DNA from: Planctomycetota bacterium
GTDB taxonomy: Bacteria > Planctomycetota > UBA11346
Assembly: GCA_013821615.1 (NCBI GenBank)
Contig: JACDGQ010000067.1
Location: 1-10,674 of the forward strand
Direction: 5' to 3'
DNA: 10,674 nucleotides
Made by a program: the position numbers and the translations under genes. Of this stretch, positions 1 through 6,113 are shown piece after piece; the first letter of the stretch is position 1; every line of letters starts with the position of its first letter. Below the pieces are notes generated by a model. That model searched no databases. It was not told where the DNA came from and saw nothing but the letters and a program-made list of their open reading frames with translations.

Positions 1-317
1 CGTCCGCCCCGCAGGGCCTGGCGGCGCGCTGGATCAAGACGCGCAAGGGGCGCGCCATCGTCCTGACGTGGTCGCCGGTCGCGGGGGCCACCGGCTACGT
101 CATCTACCAGGCGACCGGCGCGGACCCTCATTACACGTGGCCCGCGGGTTTCCTGGCCGCGCTCTCGCCCACCACCTACACCGACGCTGGGCACGCCGAC
201 AAGAAGGCCGCGCTCCAGGGCCTGGATGACGGCATCAGCCACTCCTACCAGGTCACCGCGGTCAATGCCGGCGGGATCTCACCGCCGACGACCATCACGG
301 TGCCGGCGAAACCCTGA
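1..317 (+). CDS. Fibronectin type III-like domain protein, C-terminal fragment
   Basis: The gene enters from the left edge, in frame from base 3, and ends at TGA 315-317, so 104 residues are visible. They read as one fibronectin type III-like beta-sandwich: a strand with LTWSPVAGATGYVIYQ, a loop with TWPAGF, a PTTYTDAG strand and a closing SYQVTAVNAGGIS strand. This WxxVxGAxGYxIY...YxVTAVNxxG pattern is typical of the fold, which usually acts as a spacer or binding module in extracellular or cell-wall proteins. The protein ends right after the domain, with no anchor or sorting motif. The catalytic or binding part, if any, lies outside the window, so the parent function is unknown. It converges on the permease gene across a 110-bp gap in which I see only a short GC-rich stem (about 322-335). 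Confidence 0.75.
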   Translation, partial: SAPQGLAARWIKTRKGRAIVLTWSPVAGATGYVIYQATGADPHYTWPAGFLAALSPTTYTDAGHADKKAALQGLDDGISHSYQVTAVNAGGISPPTTITVPAKP

Positions 318-427
318 GTGTGCGGCGTGCGCCGCGGCGTCCAGGTGCGACGAGACGGGTCACCGCAGAGCTGATCGCGCGACTGCCACCCTGATCCACA
401 TGCGCTGGTGGCCTCATCATTCACGAG

Positions 428-2275
428 CTACGCAGCGCTCGCCACGGCAGGACTCAGAAGTTCCTGCAGTTCGACGATCGAACGGCAGATCACCACTTTG
501 CGGCGCCGATGGACCAGCTCGAGGCGGTTCTCCGCATGCGTATCCGAATCCCAGGCGCAGGCGATGATCGTCAAATCGGGGAACGCGAAGCGCAGGCTCC
601 GGCACCACGAGATGGCGGTCATCGTCGAGGTGTCGCTGGCGGAGGCGACGATGACCGTGGTGACGGGCTCGCGCGCGATGGCTGCGATGCCTTCCGCGAT
701 CGTCGACGCGGGGAGCTCGGCCATGGTCGCCTTCGCGGGATCGGCCAGGCGCAGGATCATCGCCGCCATCATCTGGTCGAGTTCGCCAAGGGCGCCGATG
801 CAGAGGATCTTCTGCGCGGGCGCAGGAGCCGGCGAAGCGACCTCCGCCGGGGGTCCCGGCGGCGGATTCGCCGGCTCGCTGCCCGCCAGGTCCTCCACGG
901 CGATGCGCATGTTCTGCAGCAGTCCGGCGAAGCGCTCATGGGTCAGCCTTTCGAACAGCAGTTCCTGCTCGGCGATCCGCAGCGTCGGGAGATAGACGGT
1001 ATCCAGGGCCTTCCCCCTGCTCTGGCCCTGGCAGAGACGGTCGATCTCGGTCTGCATGCCCCCGTCCTGCATACTGAGCAACCGGTGATACATCAGGGAA
1101 TCCTTGGGCAGCGAGTCGCGGTCGCTGAGCAGGGTTTCGAGGAAGTCCAGGAAGGGGACATGCTTGCCGATCATCACCAGGCACACCGTCAGGGGCACCG
1201 ACAGGAACAATCCGGGCAGACCCCAGAGGAAGGTCCAGAACGCCGCTGCCACCAGGATGGCCAGACTGGAGAGGCCGGTGCCGTGCCCATAGAGCAGCGG
1301 CTCGATGACGTTGGAGACGACCAGTTCGATGCCGGCGAACAGCCCCAGGACGATCATCGGCATGGACCAGTCCGGCGAAATCGCCACGGCGAAGGTCGTG
1401 GTGAGCAGCGCGGCCATGACCATGCCGAGGTAGGGGATGAAACGCATCATGGCCGCCAGCAGGCCCCACAGCAGCGGATTGGGCAGGCCCACCGCCCACA
1501 GCACCAGCCCCAGGACGACGCCGGTCAGGATATTGGTCGAGAGCTGCATGAAGATATAGAGGCCGATCTTCGCGAAGGTCTCGGTCAAAGCTTCCGCGGA
1601 GCGCCGCATGTTGTGCTTTCCGGCCATCGACCCGGAAAGCATGATGAAGCGGTCGTGGAGATCATCCCGCTGCAGCAGCATGAAGATGGCGAAAAGCAGG
1701 ACCGCGGCGGCGGTCGCGAACGGCGCCAGGGCGGTCTCGGCGAGCGCGACATAGCTGCCCCACGTCATCGCGGGCGCTTCCGCCTGGGCAGATGGCTGCG
1801 CGGATGCGGTGGATGTGGTCCCAGGGCGCACTGCGCGGTCCCGCGACGCTGGGTGCGCAGCGGGTTCGCCGTCCGCATGACCAGGCGCCGGTGGTGCACC
1901 GCCCAGGTCGGTACCACTGATCGCCGACGCGGCATTGGCGAGGGCCCCAGCGGGCAGATGGCGGAACGAGTCCATGCGCTTGACCAGGTTTTCCTTGTAC
2001 TTGGGGATTTCCGCGAGGAGCCCCTCGACCTGACCGGCGATGCTCCAGCCGATGATGCCCACCACCAGGAGAGCGGCGATCGTCGACGCCATCACCGCGA
2101 GCGCGTTGGGTATGCCCTTCGCATTCAGCCAACGGACCAGCGGCGAGAGGACGATGCTGAGGAGTGCCGCGAGGACCAGTGGTTCAAAGAAGCTCTTGCC
2201 GATCGCGAGCACGACGATGACCCCCAGGACGATCAGGATCCCGGTCTTGCGGGTCATGCGCTGGAAGGTCTTCAT
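428..2275 (-). CDS. AI-2E (PerM-like) family transporter with cobalamin-binding-like C-terminal module
   Basis: 615-residue membrane protein. The N-terminal part has hydrophobic segments at about 12-45, 57-80, 183-200, 240-262, 265-297, 303-320 and 337-370. The AI-2E hallmark is clear at 315-372: IEPLLYGHGTGLSSLAILVA, followed by FLWGLPGLFLSVPLTVCLVM. These are small-molecule or ion permeases of the inner membrane; AI-2 export itself is proven only for some members. Residues 121-170 form a Pro/Ala-rich soluble insert. After the membrane part, 384-465 is a helical region with LPKDSLMYHRLLSM and YLPTLRIAEQELL, and 488-602 is a Rossmann-like domain (KILCIGALGELDQMMAAMIL ... FPDLTIIACAW). Together these resemble the helical-cap plus Rossmann layout of cobalamin-binding modules, but no DxHxxG motif is present, so ligand binding is unproven. 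I chose ATG 2275 because the sequence before it (to 2587) lacks membrane character and would overlap the divergent small gene. No strong ribosome site is visible. Confidence 0.88.
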   Translation of the reverse strand: MKTFQRMTRKTGILIVLGVIVVLAIGKSFFEPLVLAALLSIVLSPLVRWLNAKGIPNALAVMASTIAALLVVGIIGWSIAGQVEGLLAEIPKYKENLVKRMDSFRHLPAGALANAASAISGTDLGGAPPAPGHADGEPAAHPASRDRAVRPGTTSTASAQPSAQAEAPAMTWGSYVALAETALAPFATAAAVLLFAIFMLLQRDDLHDRFIMLSGSMAGKHNMRRSAEALTETFAKIGLYIFMQLSTNILTGVVLGLVLWAVGLPNPLLWGLLAAMMRFIPYLGMVMAALLTTTFAVAISPDWSMPMIVLGLFAGIELVVSNVIEPLLYGHGTGLSSLAILVAAAFWTFLWGLPGLFLSVPLTVCLVMIGKHVPFLDFLETLLSDRDSLPKDSLMYHRLLSMQDGGMQTEIDRLCQGQSRGKALDTVYLPTLRIAEQELLFERLTHERFAGLLQNMRIAVEDLAGSEPANPPPGPPAEVASPAPAPAQKILCIGALGELDQMMAAMILRLADPAKATMAELPASTIAEGIAAIAREPVTTVIVASASDTSTMTAISWCRSLRFAFPDLTIIACAWDSDTHAENRLELVHRRRKVVICRSIVELQELLSPAVASAA

Positions 2276-2423
2276 GAGCAGCAATCTTGGCCCGGCGGAA
2301 TCGGCGCAACCGATTTGATCGCTGCAATTTGCATGGCGCAGCCGACTGCTGGCGCCATGACTTTCAGATGCCGATTGTATGGAAATGGGGAACGCGATAG
2401 AAATCGTTCCGAGGGGCCACCAC
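2276..2423. promoter_or_regulatory. Divergent intergenic region with possible -10 box
   Basis: These 148 bp separate the start of the permease (-) from the preferred start of the small gene (+), so both promoters should lie here. On the minus strand a TACAAT hexamer (2379-2374) resembles a sigma-70 -10 box about 100 bp before the permease start. The hexamer 17 bp upstream (TTCTAT) is a poor -35. I see no convincing promoter for the plus-strand gene and no clear operator palindrome. Confidence 0.25.
2411..2416 (+). promoter_or_regulatory. Ribosome binding site deciding a GTG start
   Basis: GAGGGG lies 7 bp before GTG 2424. It is the only purine-rich site near any in-frame start of the small plus-strand gene, and it favours the shorter 98-residue reading over the ATG at 2379. 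Confidence 0.45.
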
Positions 2424-2720
2424 GTGCAGGACAATCGTGCGCTTGAACCGGCAAGATCACCGCAGTGGTTCCACGTCGCGAAAACCGCCACGAATTCGCT
2501 CCATGAAGTGCTTTCGGCGCGCAACCAGTCCGTCCCGGGCGCGTGCCGCGTGCATTTGCAGAATGCGCTCGTGGCGCTCCGGCTCATGCGCGACCTCAGC
2601 GGGACGACGCACTACCACGCCGGCATCCTGGAGCTGGAGATCATGCTGCAGCAGCGGACCACGGTGAAGATGATGGTGCCCAAGGTGCTCGGAATCCTCG
2701 AGGCCATCGATCGCATCTGA
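2424..2720 (+). CDS. Small hypothetical protein (98 aa)
   Basis: I do not recognise a family. The start is taken as GTG 2424 because GAGGGG at 2411-2416 lies 7 bp upstream. An in-frame ATG at 2379 has no such site and would add 15 residues. The protein looks soluble and mostly helical. Its C-terminal half (residues 40-98) has evenly spaced hydrophobic residues, as in HLQNALVALRLMRD, ILELEIMLQQ and VPKVLGILEAID, which would suit a short helical bundle. No cysteine pair, signal peptide or membrane segment is seen. Wobble positions are strongly G/C, as in neighbouring real genes, which supports coding. It is transcribed away from the AI-2E permease and converges on the sensor-like gene. It may be a small regulator or partner protein, but this is not shown by the sequence. 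Confidence 0.5.
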   Translation: MQDNRALEPARSPQWFHVAKTATNSLHEVLSARNQSVPGACRVHLQNALVALRLMRDLSGTTHYHAGILELEIMLQQRTTVKMMVPKVLGILEAIDRI

Positions 2721-2869
2721 CGGCTTTTCCCCACCCAGCGCCGATTCGCGCAGCCGCGAAACCGCACGACCGTGCACGCCGCGGGCGAACCCAGCTGCGG
2801 GCCGCTCGGCTTCGCGCGTTGGCCAACCCCTCGCGGACGGCGACGACGGGCTGCGGTCGCACCGTTTTC

Positions 2870-3664
2870 TCAGGCTGGGCCCATACCATCCCCAGGCGTG
2901 AAATACCGTTTGCTCTGGACGAGTTCGTTGGTGGACGCCTTGAAGAGATTGACCGTCGGCACGAGCAATTCGACCTTCGCCCTGGGGATCACCTTCGTGG
3001 AGAAGGCGATGAACGCCGTGATCGCGCCATTGGCGTAGACTTTTCCAAGTCCGAAAACGGTGCGGATGTTGTGCCGGTCGACGAATTCAGCAGCGGGGAT
3101 AACCCGCCGACCCTTGGTATCGCGCGCGGAGCGCGCGTCCTCGACATAGAAGAGACCGACCCAACCCACGCCCAGCACGTTCTTGACGTAACGCTCAGTG
3201 TCCAACTTGAGGCCGAGATCGACGCCCATCTCCTGGAGCATGCGCGCGACCATGGGGATGGAATCGACGAAGCTGTGCGAACACAGGGGTATCGCGGCAT
3301 GTCCTCGCGAAGCCTTCCGGTCACACCACTCGGCCTCTGCGCCGTGGCTTCCCAACAGGGTCAGCACCGGAGTCGTGGGCTTGATCTGGGCGGCCAGGGC
3401 CTGACCCTCGACGACCTTCCAGGCCGACCGGCGCAGGTCCTCGGGAAGGTCGTCAAACGGGATGGTCATGAACATGCGCGCCAGGGCGATCTCACCGCTG
3501 AAGGCCGCATGGATCTCCTGGACGTAGCGCTGCGCCGCGACCTCGAACGACGGACTGGCGCGCACCTCGTCCCGCACGCGGTCCTGGACCGACAGCAGCT
3601 CGTGGGCGGTGATGTCGACCAAGGTGGGCACGGCGCAAGCGTAGATCAGAAGGTGACTCGCCAA
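2870..3664 (-). CDS. Stand-alone GAF-like sensor domain protein
   Basis: 264-residue soluble protein. From memory, it resembles the N-terminal sensory regions found before PAS, histidine kinase or GGDEF modules in Proteobacteria. The shared landmarks are LARMFMTIPFDDLPEDLR (residues 61-78), a TLLGSHGAEAEWCDRKASRG stretch (102-121) followed by HAAIPL (122-127), IPMVARMLQEMGVDL (136-150) and a late GAF-like core, IRTVFGLGKVYANGAITAFI (200-219) followed by AFSTKVIPRAKVELL. Here the chain stops about 35 residues after this core and no kinase, cyclase or receiver domain follows, so any output must come from a partner. The start is set at TTG 3664 because AGGAGA (3679-3674) lies 9 bp upstream and the family begins near this SHLL segment. 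ATG 3685 is an alternative with no ribosome site; it would give an N-terminus that looks weakly like a signal peptide. The ligand is unknown. Confidence 0.6.
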   Translation of the reverse strand: MASHLLIYACAVPTLVDITAHELLSVQDRVRDEVRASPSFEVAAQRYVQEIHAAFSGEIALARMFMTIPFDDLPEDLRRSAWKVVEGQALAAQIKPTTPVLTLLGSHGAEAEWCDRKASRGHAAIPLCSHSFVDSIPMVARMLQEMGVDLGLKLDTERYVKNVLGVGWVGLFYVEDARSARDTKGRRVIPAAEFVDRHNIRTVFGLGKVYANGAITAFIAFSTKVIPRAKVELLVPTVNLFKASTNELVQSKRYFTPGDGMGPA

Positions 3665-3673
3665 TAGTGTAAA

Positions 3674-3679
3674 TCTCCT
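3674..3679 (-). promoter_or_regulatory. Ribosome binding site deciding a TTG start
   Basis: On the minus strand AGGAGA lies 9 bp before TTG 3664. It falls inside the reading frame that would follow ATG 3685, and no comparable site precedes ATG 3685 or ATG 3721. It is the main reason for choosing the TTG. Confidence 0.45.
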
Positions 3680-3733
3680 GAACATTGTCGTGCAGCCGAC
3701 CACACGCCTGGTCCCTGCCATGTGCGCGATCCG

Positions 3734-3822
3734 TACGCGCAGCGACCGCAATGGGACCTGGTGAAAGTGCCTCACCAAGGCAAGCCCTGACCCTGGCGCG
3801 TCAGGCCGTTACGCGCAGCGAC
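3734..3822. repeat. 13-bp direct repeat pair
   Basis: TACGCGCAGCGAC occurs at 3734-3746 and again at 3810-3822, 76 bp apart. Both copies are followed within a few bases by CGCAAT. Direct copies in an intergenic region could be binding half-sites for a regulator or debris of a duplication. No function can be assigned. Confidence 0.45.
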
Positions 3823-3891
3823 GGTCGCAATCCATCAGCTCTCGCGGTGCGGGTGCGCGGTCGCGCTCCATTGGCGGCTCTGTTGCTGCGT

Positions 3892-3961
3892 CATGCCCAG
3901 AGGCGTGGCAGGGCTGCATCCCGATGAGGATGCAGCTTGACGAAGGCTGCCTGCTGGCATG
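3892..3961 (+). other. Foldable 70-nt element upstream of the DUF1499/ArsS operon
   Basis: The core is a perfect 9-bp stem, GCTGCATCC (3913-3921) with GGATGCAGC (3928-3936), closing the 6-nt loop CGATGA. Around it GGCAG (3907-3911) can pair with CTGCC (3948-3952), and CATGCC (3892-3897) with GGCATG (3956-3961), giving one long interrupted hairpin. It ends 76 bp before the ATG of the DUF1499 gene and so could lie in the operon's leader RNA. It does not match any riboswitch I can name and has no U-tract, so it is not a standard terminator. It could also be a DNA palindrome for a regulator. Confidence 0.45.
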
Positions 3962-4037
3962 AACACCCCTCTCGAGACGGTGGGTGGCTTCCAGACGGTG
4001 CTGCCCCTGTTTTTCGTTTCGCCGCAGGTCCTCGCCC

Positions 4038-4553
4038 ATGACGTTTCCCGGCACTCCCGACTCCGGCTCGCGATCAGGCAGGCGCCTGCTGCTCATCGTC
4101 ACCGTCGGGCTGGCCATCGGCGCTTGCGGCCTGGGAGGATTATCCGCCATGTCCCACCTCGCCAACGCTGCCGGGGGCGTCTCTGCTGGACGCCTCGCCC
4201 CATGCCCGGAGTCGCCCAATTGCGTCTGCTCGCAGGATGCGGACGCCCGGCACGGCATACTGCACATCCCGTATGCCGGCCCCAAGGACCTTGCTCACCG
4301 CCGCCTCGTCGCCTGCCTCGGGGACATGCGGCGAGCAGCGATCATCACCGACGATGGGACCTACGTGCACGCGACGTTCACATCCGCCATCCTGCGCTTC
4401 GTCGACGATGCGGAATTCCTCCTGGACGACGCGGCCAAGCTCATCCAGGTCAGGTCCGCGGCACGCGTCGGCAGCTATGATTTCGGCGTCAACCGCGCCC
4501 GCATCGAGGAGCTCCGCGAGCGCTTCGCGGCCGCGGCCGCCAGCGGGCCATGA
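4038..4553 (+). CDS. DUF1499 family protein, putative lipoprotein
   Basis: 171 residues. The N-terminus has basic residues (RSGRR, 12-16), then a hydrophobic run LLLIVTVGLAIGAC with a lipobox-like IGAC at 26-29, so Cys29 could be lipidated; a simple membrane anchor is the alternative. The mature part is DUF1499 (PF07386): CPESPNCVCSQ at 56-66, YVHATFTSAILRFVDDAEFL at 109-128 and the conserved VRSAARVGSYDFGVNRARIE at 138-157. The family is envelope-associated and of unknown biochemical role. I start at ATG 4038 because it gives the complete signal segment. ATG 4149, preceded by GGGAGGA, would remove the signal but keep the domain. The stop overlaps the next start as ATGA (4550-4553), so this gene is translated with the peroxidase-like and ArsS genes, which suggests a role tied to them. 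Confidence 0.85.
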   Translation: MTFPGTPDSGSRSGRRLLLIVTVGLAIGACGLGGLSAMSHLANAAGGVSAGRLAPCPESPNCVCSQDADARHGILHIPYAGPKDLAHRRLVACLGDMRRAAIITDDGTYVHATFTSAILRFVDDAEFLLDDAAKLIQVRSAARVGSYDFGVNRARIEELRERFAAAAASGP

Positions 4554-4984
4554 CCGGGGCTTCCGCAGTGCGGCCGGCATTGCCGCCGGGGGTTCCGCCA
4601 ACTTCCCATGGCGTGGACGCCAAGGGCGTGAATCTCCCACCACTGGAGCCCACCGTGACCTACTATGAAGATGGTGACCTCGCCAAGTTCCCCGCCATCG
4701 GGACGGAGGCCCCGCACCTGGCCGACGCCTTCTTCGCGTGGTACGGCAAGGTCTTCGACGATGGCGAACTGACCAAGCGTGAGAAGGCCCTGATCGCGCT
4801 GGCGGTCGCGCACGCCGTCAAGTGCCCCTACTGCATCGATGCCTACACCGCGGGCACCCTCGAACAGGGCTGCACGCGTGGGGAGCAGATGGAGGCCGTG
4901 CACGTCGCCGCCGCGATCACCGGCGGTGCGGTGCTGGTGCACGGCGTGCAGATGCGCAAGCGCGCCGACCAGCTGTCGATGTGA
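4550..4984 (+). CDS. Arsenosugar biosynthesis-associated peroxidase-like (AhpD/CMD-fold) protein
   Basis: 144 residues of the carboxymuconolactone decarboxylase/AhpD fold. The core REKALIALAVAHAVKCPYCI (77-96), followed by DAYT, carries the AhpD-type active-site set: Glu78, His88 and the redox pair Cys92-x-x-Cys95. The later part AVHVAAAITGGAVLVHGVQM is the usual helical tail. This matches the subfamily found next to ArsS radical SAM proteins (the TIGR04169-type peroxidase-like protein). The name reflects genomic association: its substrate is not established, but a thiol-based redox role is likely. The ATG at 4550 overlaps the DUF1499 stop. An in-frame GTG at 4655, with GGAG 5 bp upstream, begins exactly where family similarity begins (TYYEDGDLAKFP), so the first 35 Pro-rich residues may not be translated. 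The gene ends by overlapping the GTG of arsS. Confidence 0.85.
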   Translation: MTGASAVRPALPPGVPPTSHGVDAKGVNLPPLEPTVTYYEDGDLAKFPAIGTEAPHLADAFFAWYGKVFDDGELTKREKALIALAVAHAVKCPYCIDAYTAGTLEQGCTRGEQMEAVHVAAAITGGAVLVHGVQMRKRADQLSM

Positions 4985-6018
4985 GCGGTCCGGTGGGACC
5001 CGCGACCACTGCACCGCTCGCGCCCGCCCAGCAGCTCCGCCTGCTCGGGGAGGCCGGGGTGCCGCCGTTCGCCGAGCATCTGGCGAGGCATGCCGAGCCG
5101 GCCCTGGTCGCCGGTCCCACCACGGTCCTGCAGATCAACGTCGGCAAGTTCTGCAACCAGCGCTGCCGGCATTGCCACGTCGATGCTGGGCCGCACCAGA
5201 CCGTCCAGAACATGGCGTGGCCGACCTTCCAGGCCTGCCTGGACGTCGCCGCGCGCATTCGCCCGCCGATCGTCGACCTCACCGGCGGAGCTCCTGAGCT
5301 CAACCCGCACTTCCGCCGCTTCGTCCTCGCCCTGCGCGACCTCGGCGTCCCGGAGATCATCGATCGCTGCAACCTCACGGTGCTGCTGCTCGCCGGGCAG
5401 GATGGGCTCGCGGAATTCCTCGCGCACCAGCGCGTGCACATCGTCGCCTCCCTGCCGGCGGTCGATGAGGGCCAGACCGACACGCAGCGCGGCGACGGGG
5501 TGTTCGCGCGCTCGATCCGCGGGCTGCGCCTGCTCAATGACCTCGGGTATGGCCAAGCGGGAACCGGACTGCGCCTGACCCTGATGAGCAATCCCACCGG
5601 CGCCTTCCTGCCGCCTGCGCAGACGGCAGCCGAGCGGCGCGACCTGCTCGCGCGCCGCCACGGGGTGGTGTTCAACGACCTCATCGGCTTGACCAACATG
5701 CCCATCAGCCGCTTCCTGGAATACCTCATCGCGTCGGGCAACTACCGGTCCTACCTGGCGAAGCTCAGCGCGGCCTTCAACCCTTCGACGCTCGCCGGCC
5801 TGATGTGCCGGAACACCCTCTCAGTCGGTTGGGACGGGGCTTTGTACGATTGCGATTTCAACCAGATGCTCGAGCTGCCAGTGACTCCGATGGCGTGCCG
5901 CACCATCTTCGCCTACGACCAGGCGCTGATGGATGGGCGGGTGGTCGCCACCGCGACGCACTGCCTGGGCTGTACGGCAGGCCAGGGCTCGGGATGCGGC
6001 GGGGCCACCGTGGCGTGA
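4981..6018 (+). CDS. arsS: Arsenosugar biosynthesis radical SAM protein ArsS
   Basis: 345 residues. The radical SAM cluster motif is CNQRCRHC, with Cys58, Cys62 and Cys65 (CX3CX2C) binding the [4Fe-4S] cluster and SAM. It sits in the ArsS-typical context LQINVGKFCNQRCRHCHVDA, and DLTGGAPELNPHFR supplies the glycine-rich SAM-binding strand. A second Cys-rich site closes the protein: Cys328, Cys331 and Cys339 in HCLGCTAGQGSGCGG, plus CRNTLSVGWDGALYDCDFNQ earlier, the SPASM-like auxiliary region of the family (TIGR04167). ArsS is thought to join a 5'-deoxyadenosyl group to a methylated arsenical on the way to arsenosugars. The start is GTG 4981, overlapping the previous stop as GTGA (4981-4984), which implies translational coupling. 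Some family members use selenocysteine; this one has only Cys codons and no internal TGA. The partner methyltransferase ArsM is absent from the window. Confidence 0.93.
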   Translation: MSGPVGPATTAPLAPAQQLRLLGEAGVPPFAEHLARHAEPALVAGPTTVLQINVGKFCNQRCRHCHVDAGPHQTVQNMAWPTFQACLDVAARIRPPIVDLTGGAPELNPHFRRFVLALRDLGVPEIIDRCNLTVLLLAGQDGLAEFLAHQRVHIVASLPAVDEGQTDTQRGDGVFARSIRGLRLLNDLGYGQAGTGLRLTLMSNPTGAFLPPAQTAAERRDLLARRHGVVFNDLIGLTNMPISRFLEYLIASGNYRSYLAKLSAAFNPSTLAGLMCRNTLSVGWDGALYDCDFNQMLELPVTPMACRTIFAYDQALMDGRVVATATHCLGCTAGQGSGCGGATVA

Positions 6019-6113
6019 GGCATCGACGACCCGGCTCACGCGCGGAACGGATGGCGGTGCTTTCCTGCTTCGCAACTGCGGAATGATCCCATCGCCTTCG
6101 GACCCATACCCGC

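Larger units (their letters stand above)
3665..4037. other. 373-bp divergent intergenic region
   Basis: This region lies between the starts of the sensor-like gene (-) and the DUF1499 gene (+), so it should hold the promoters of both. No reading frame here looks like a protein: the candidates are Arg/Ala/Pro-rich with no structure. It contains a 13-bp direct repeat, a 6-bp stem at 3786-3791/3800-3805 and the strong fold at 3892-3961, each described separately. A T-rich stretch (TGTTTTTCGTTTC, about 4009-4021) just before the DUF1499 start is the only low-GC patch. I could not place a convincing -35/-10 pair. Confidence 0.6.

Noticed and set aside
428..2275. Calling the permease a quorum-sensing AI-2 exporter
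   Set aside because: The family name comes from one founding member. Most relatives move other substrates, and no luxS or lsr gene is present here.
509..2446. Long plus-strand open frame (645 codons) antisense to the permease
   Set aside because: It is rich in Arg, Gly, Asp, Gln and His with no domain or membrane pattern. Such frames arise opposite GC-rich genes, and the minus-strand frame is clearly an AI-2E protein.
2276..2587. N-terminal extension of the permease to 2587
   Set aside because: The 104 extra residues have no membrane or family character and would overlap the divergent small gene; AI-2E proteins start just before the first membrane helix, as at 2275.
2543..3667. 374-codon plus-strand open frame
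   Set aside because: Antisense to the sensor-like gene, with a composition typical of shadow frames (Arg/Gly/Asp/His). The minus strand gives a coherent protein.
4843..5741. Minus-strand open frames opposite arsS
   Set aside because: Low-complexity Arg/Ser/Ala-rich translations; the plus strand encodes an unmistakable radical SAM protein.
6019..6113. Bidirectional terminator between arsS and the VOC gene
   Set aside because: I expected one between convergent genes, but found no stem with a T-run in either direction.
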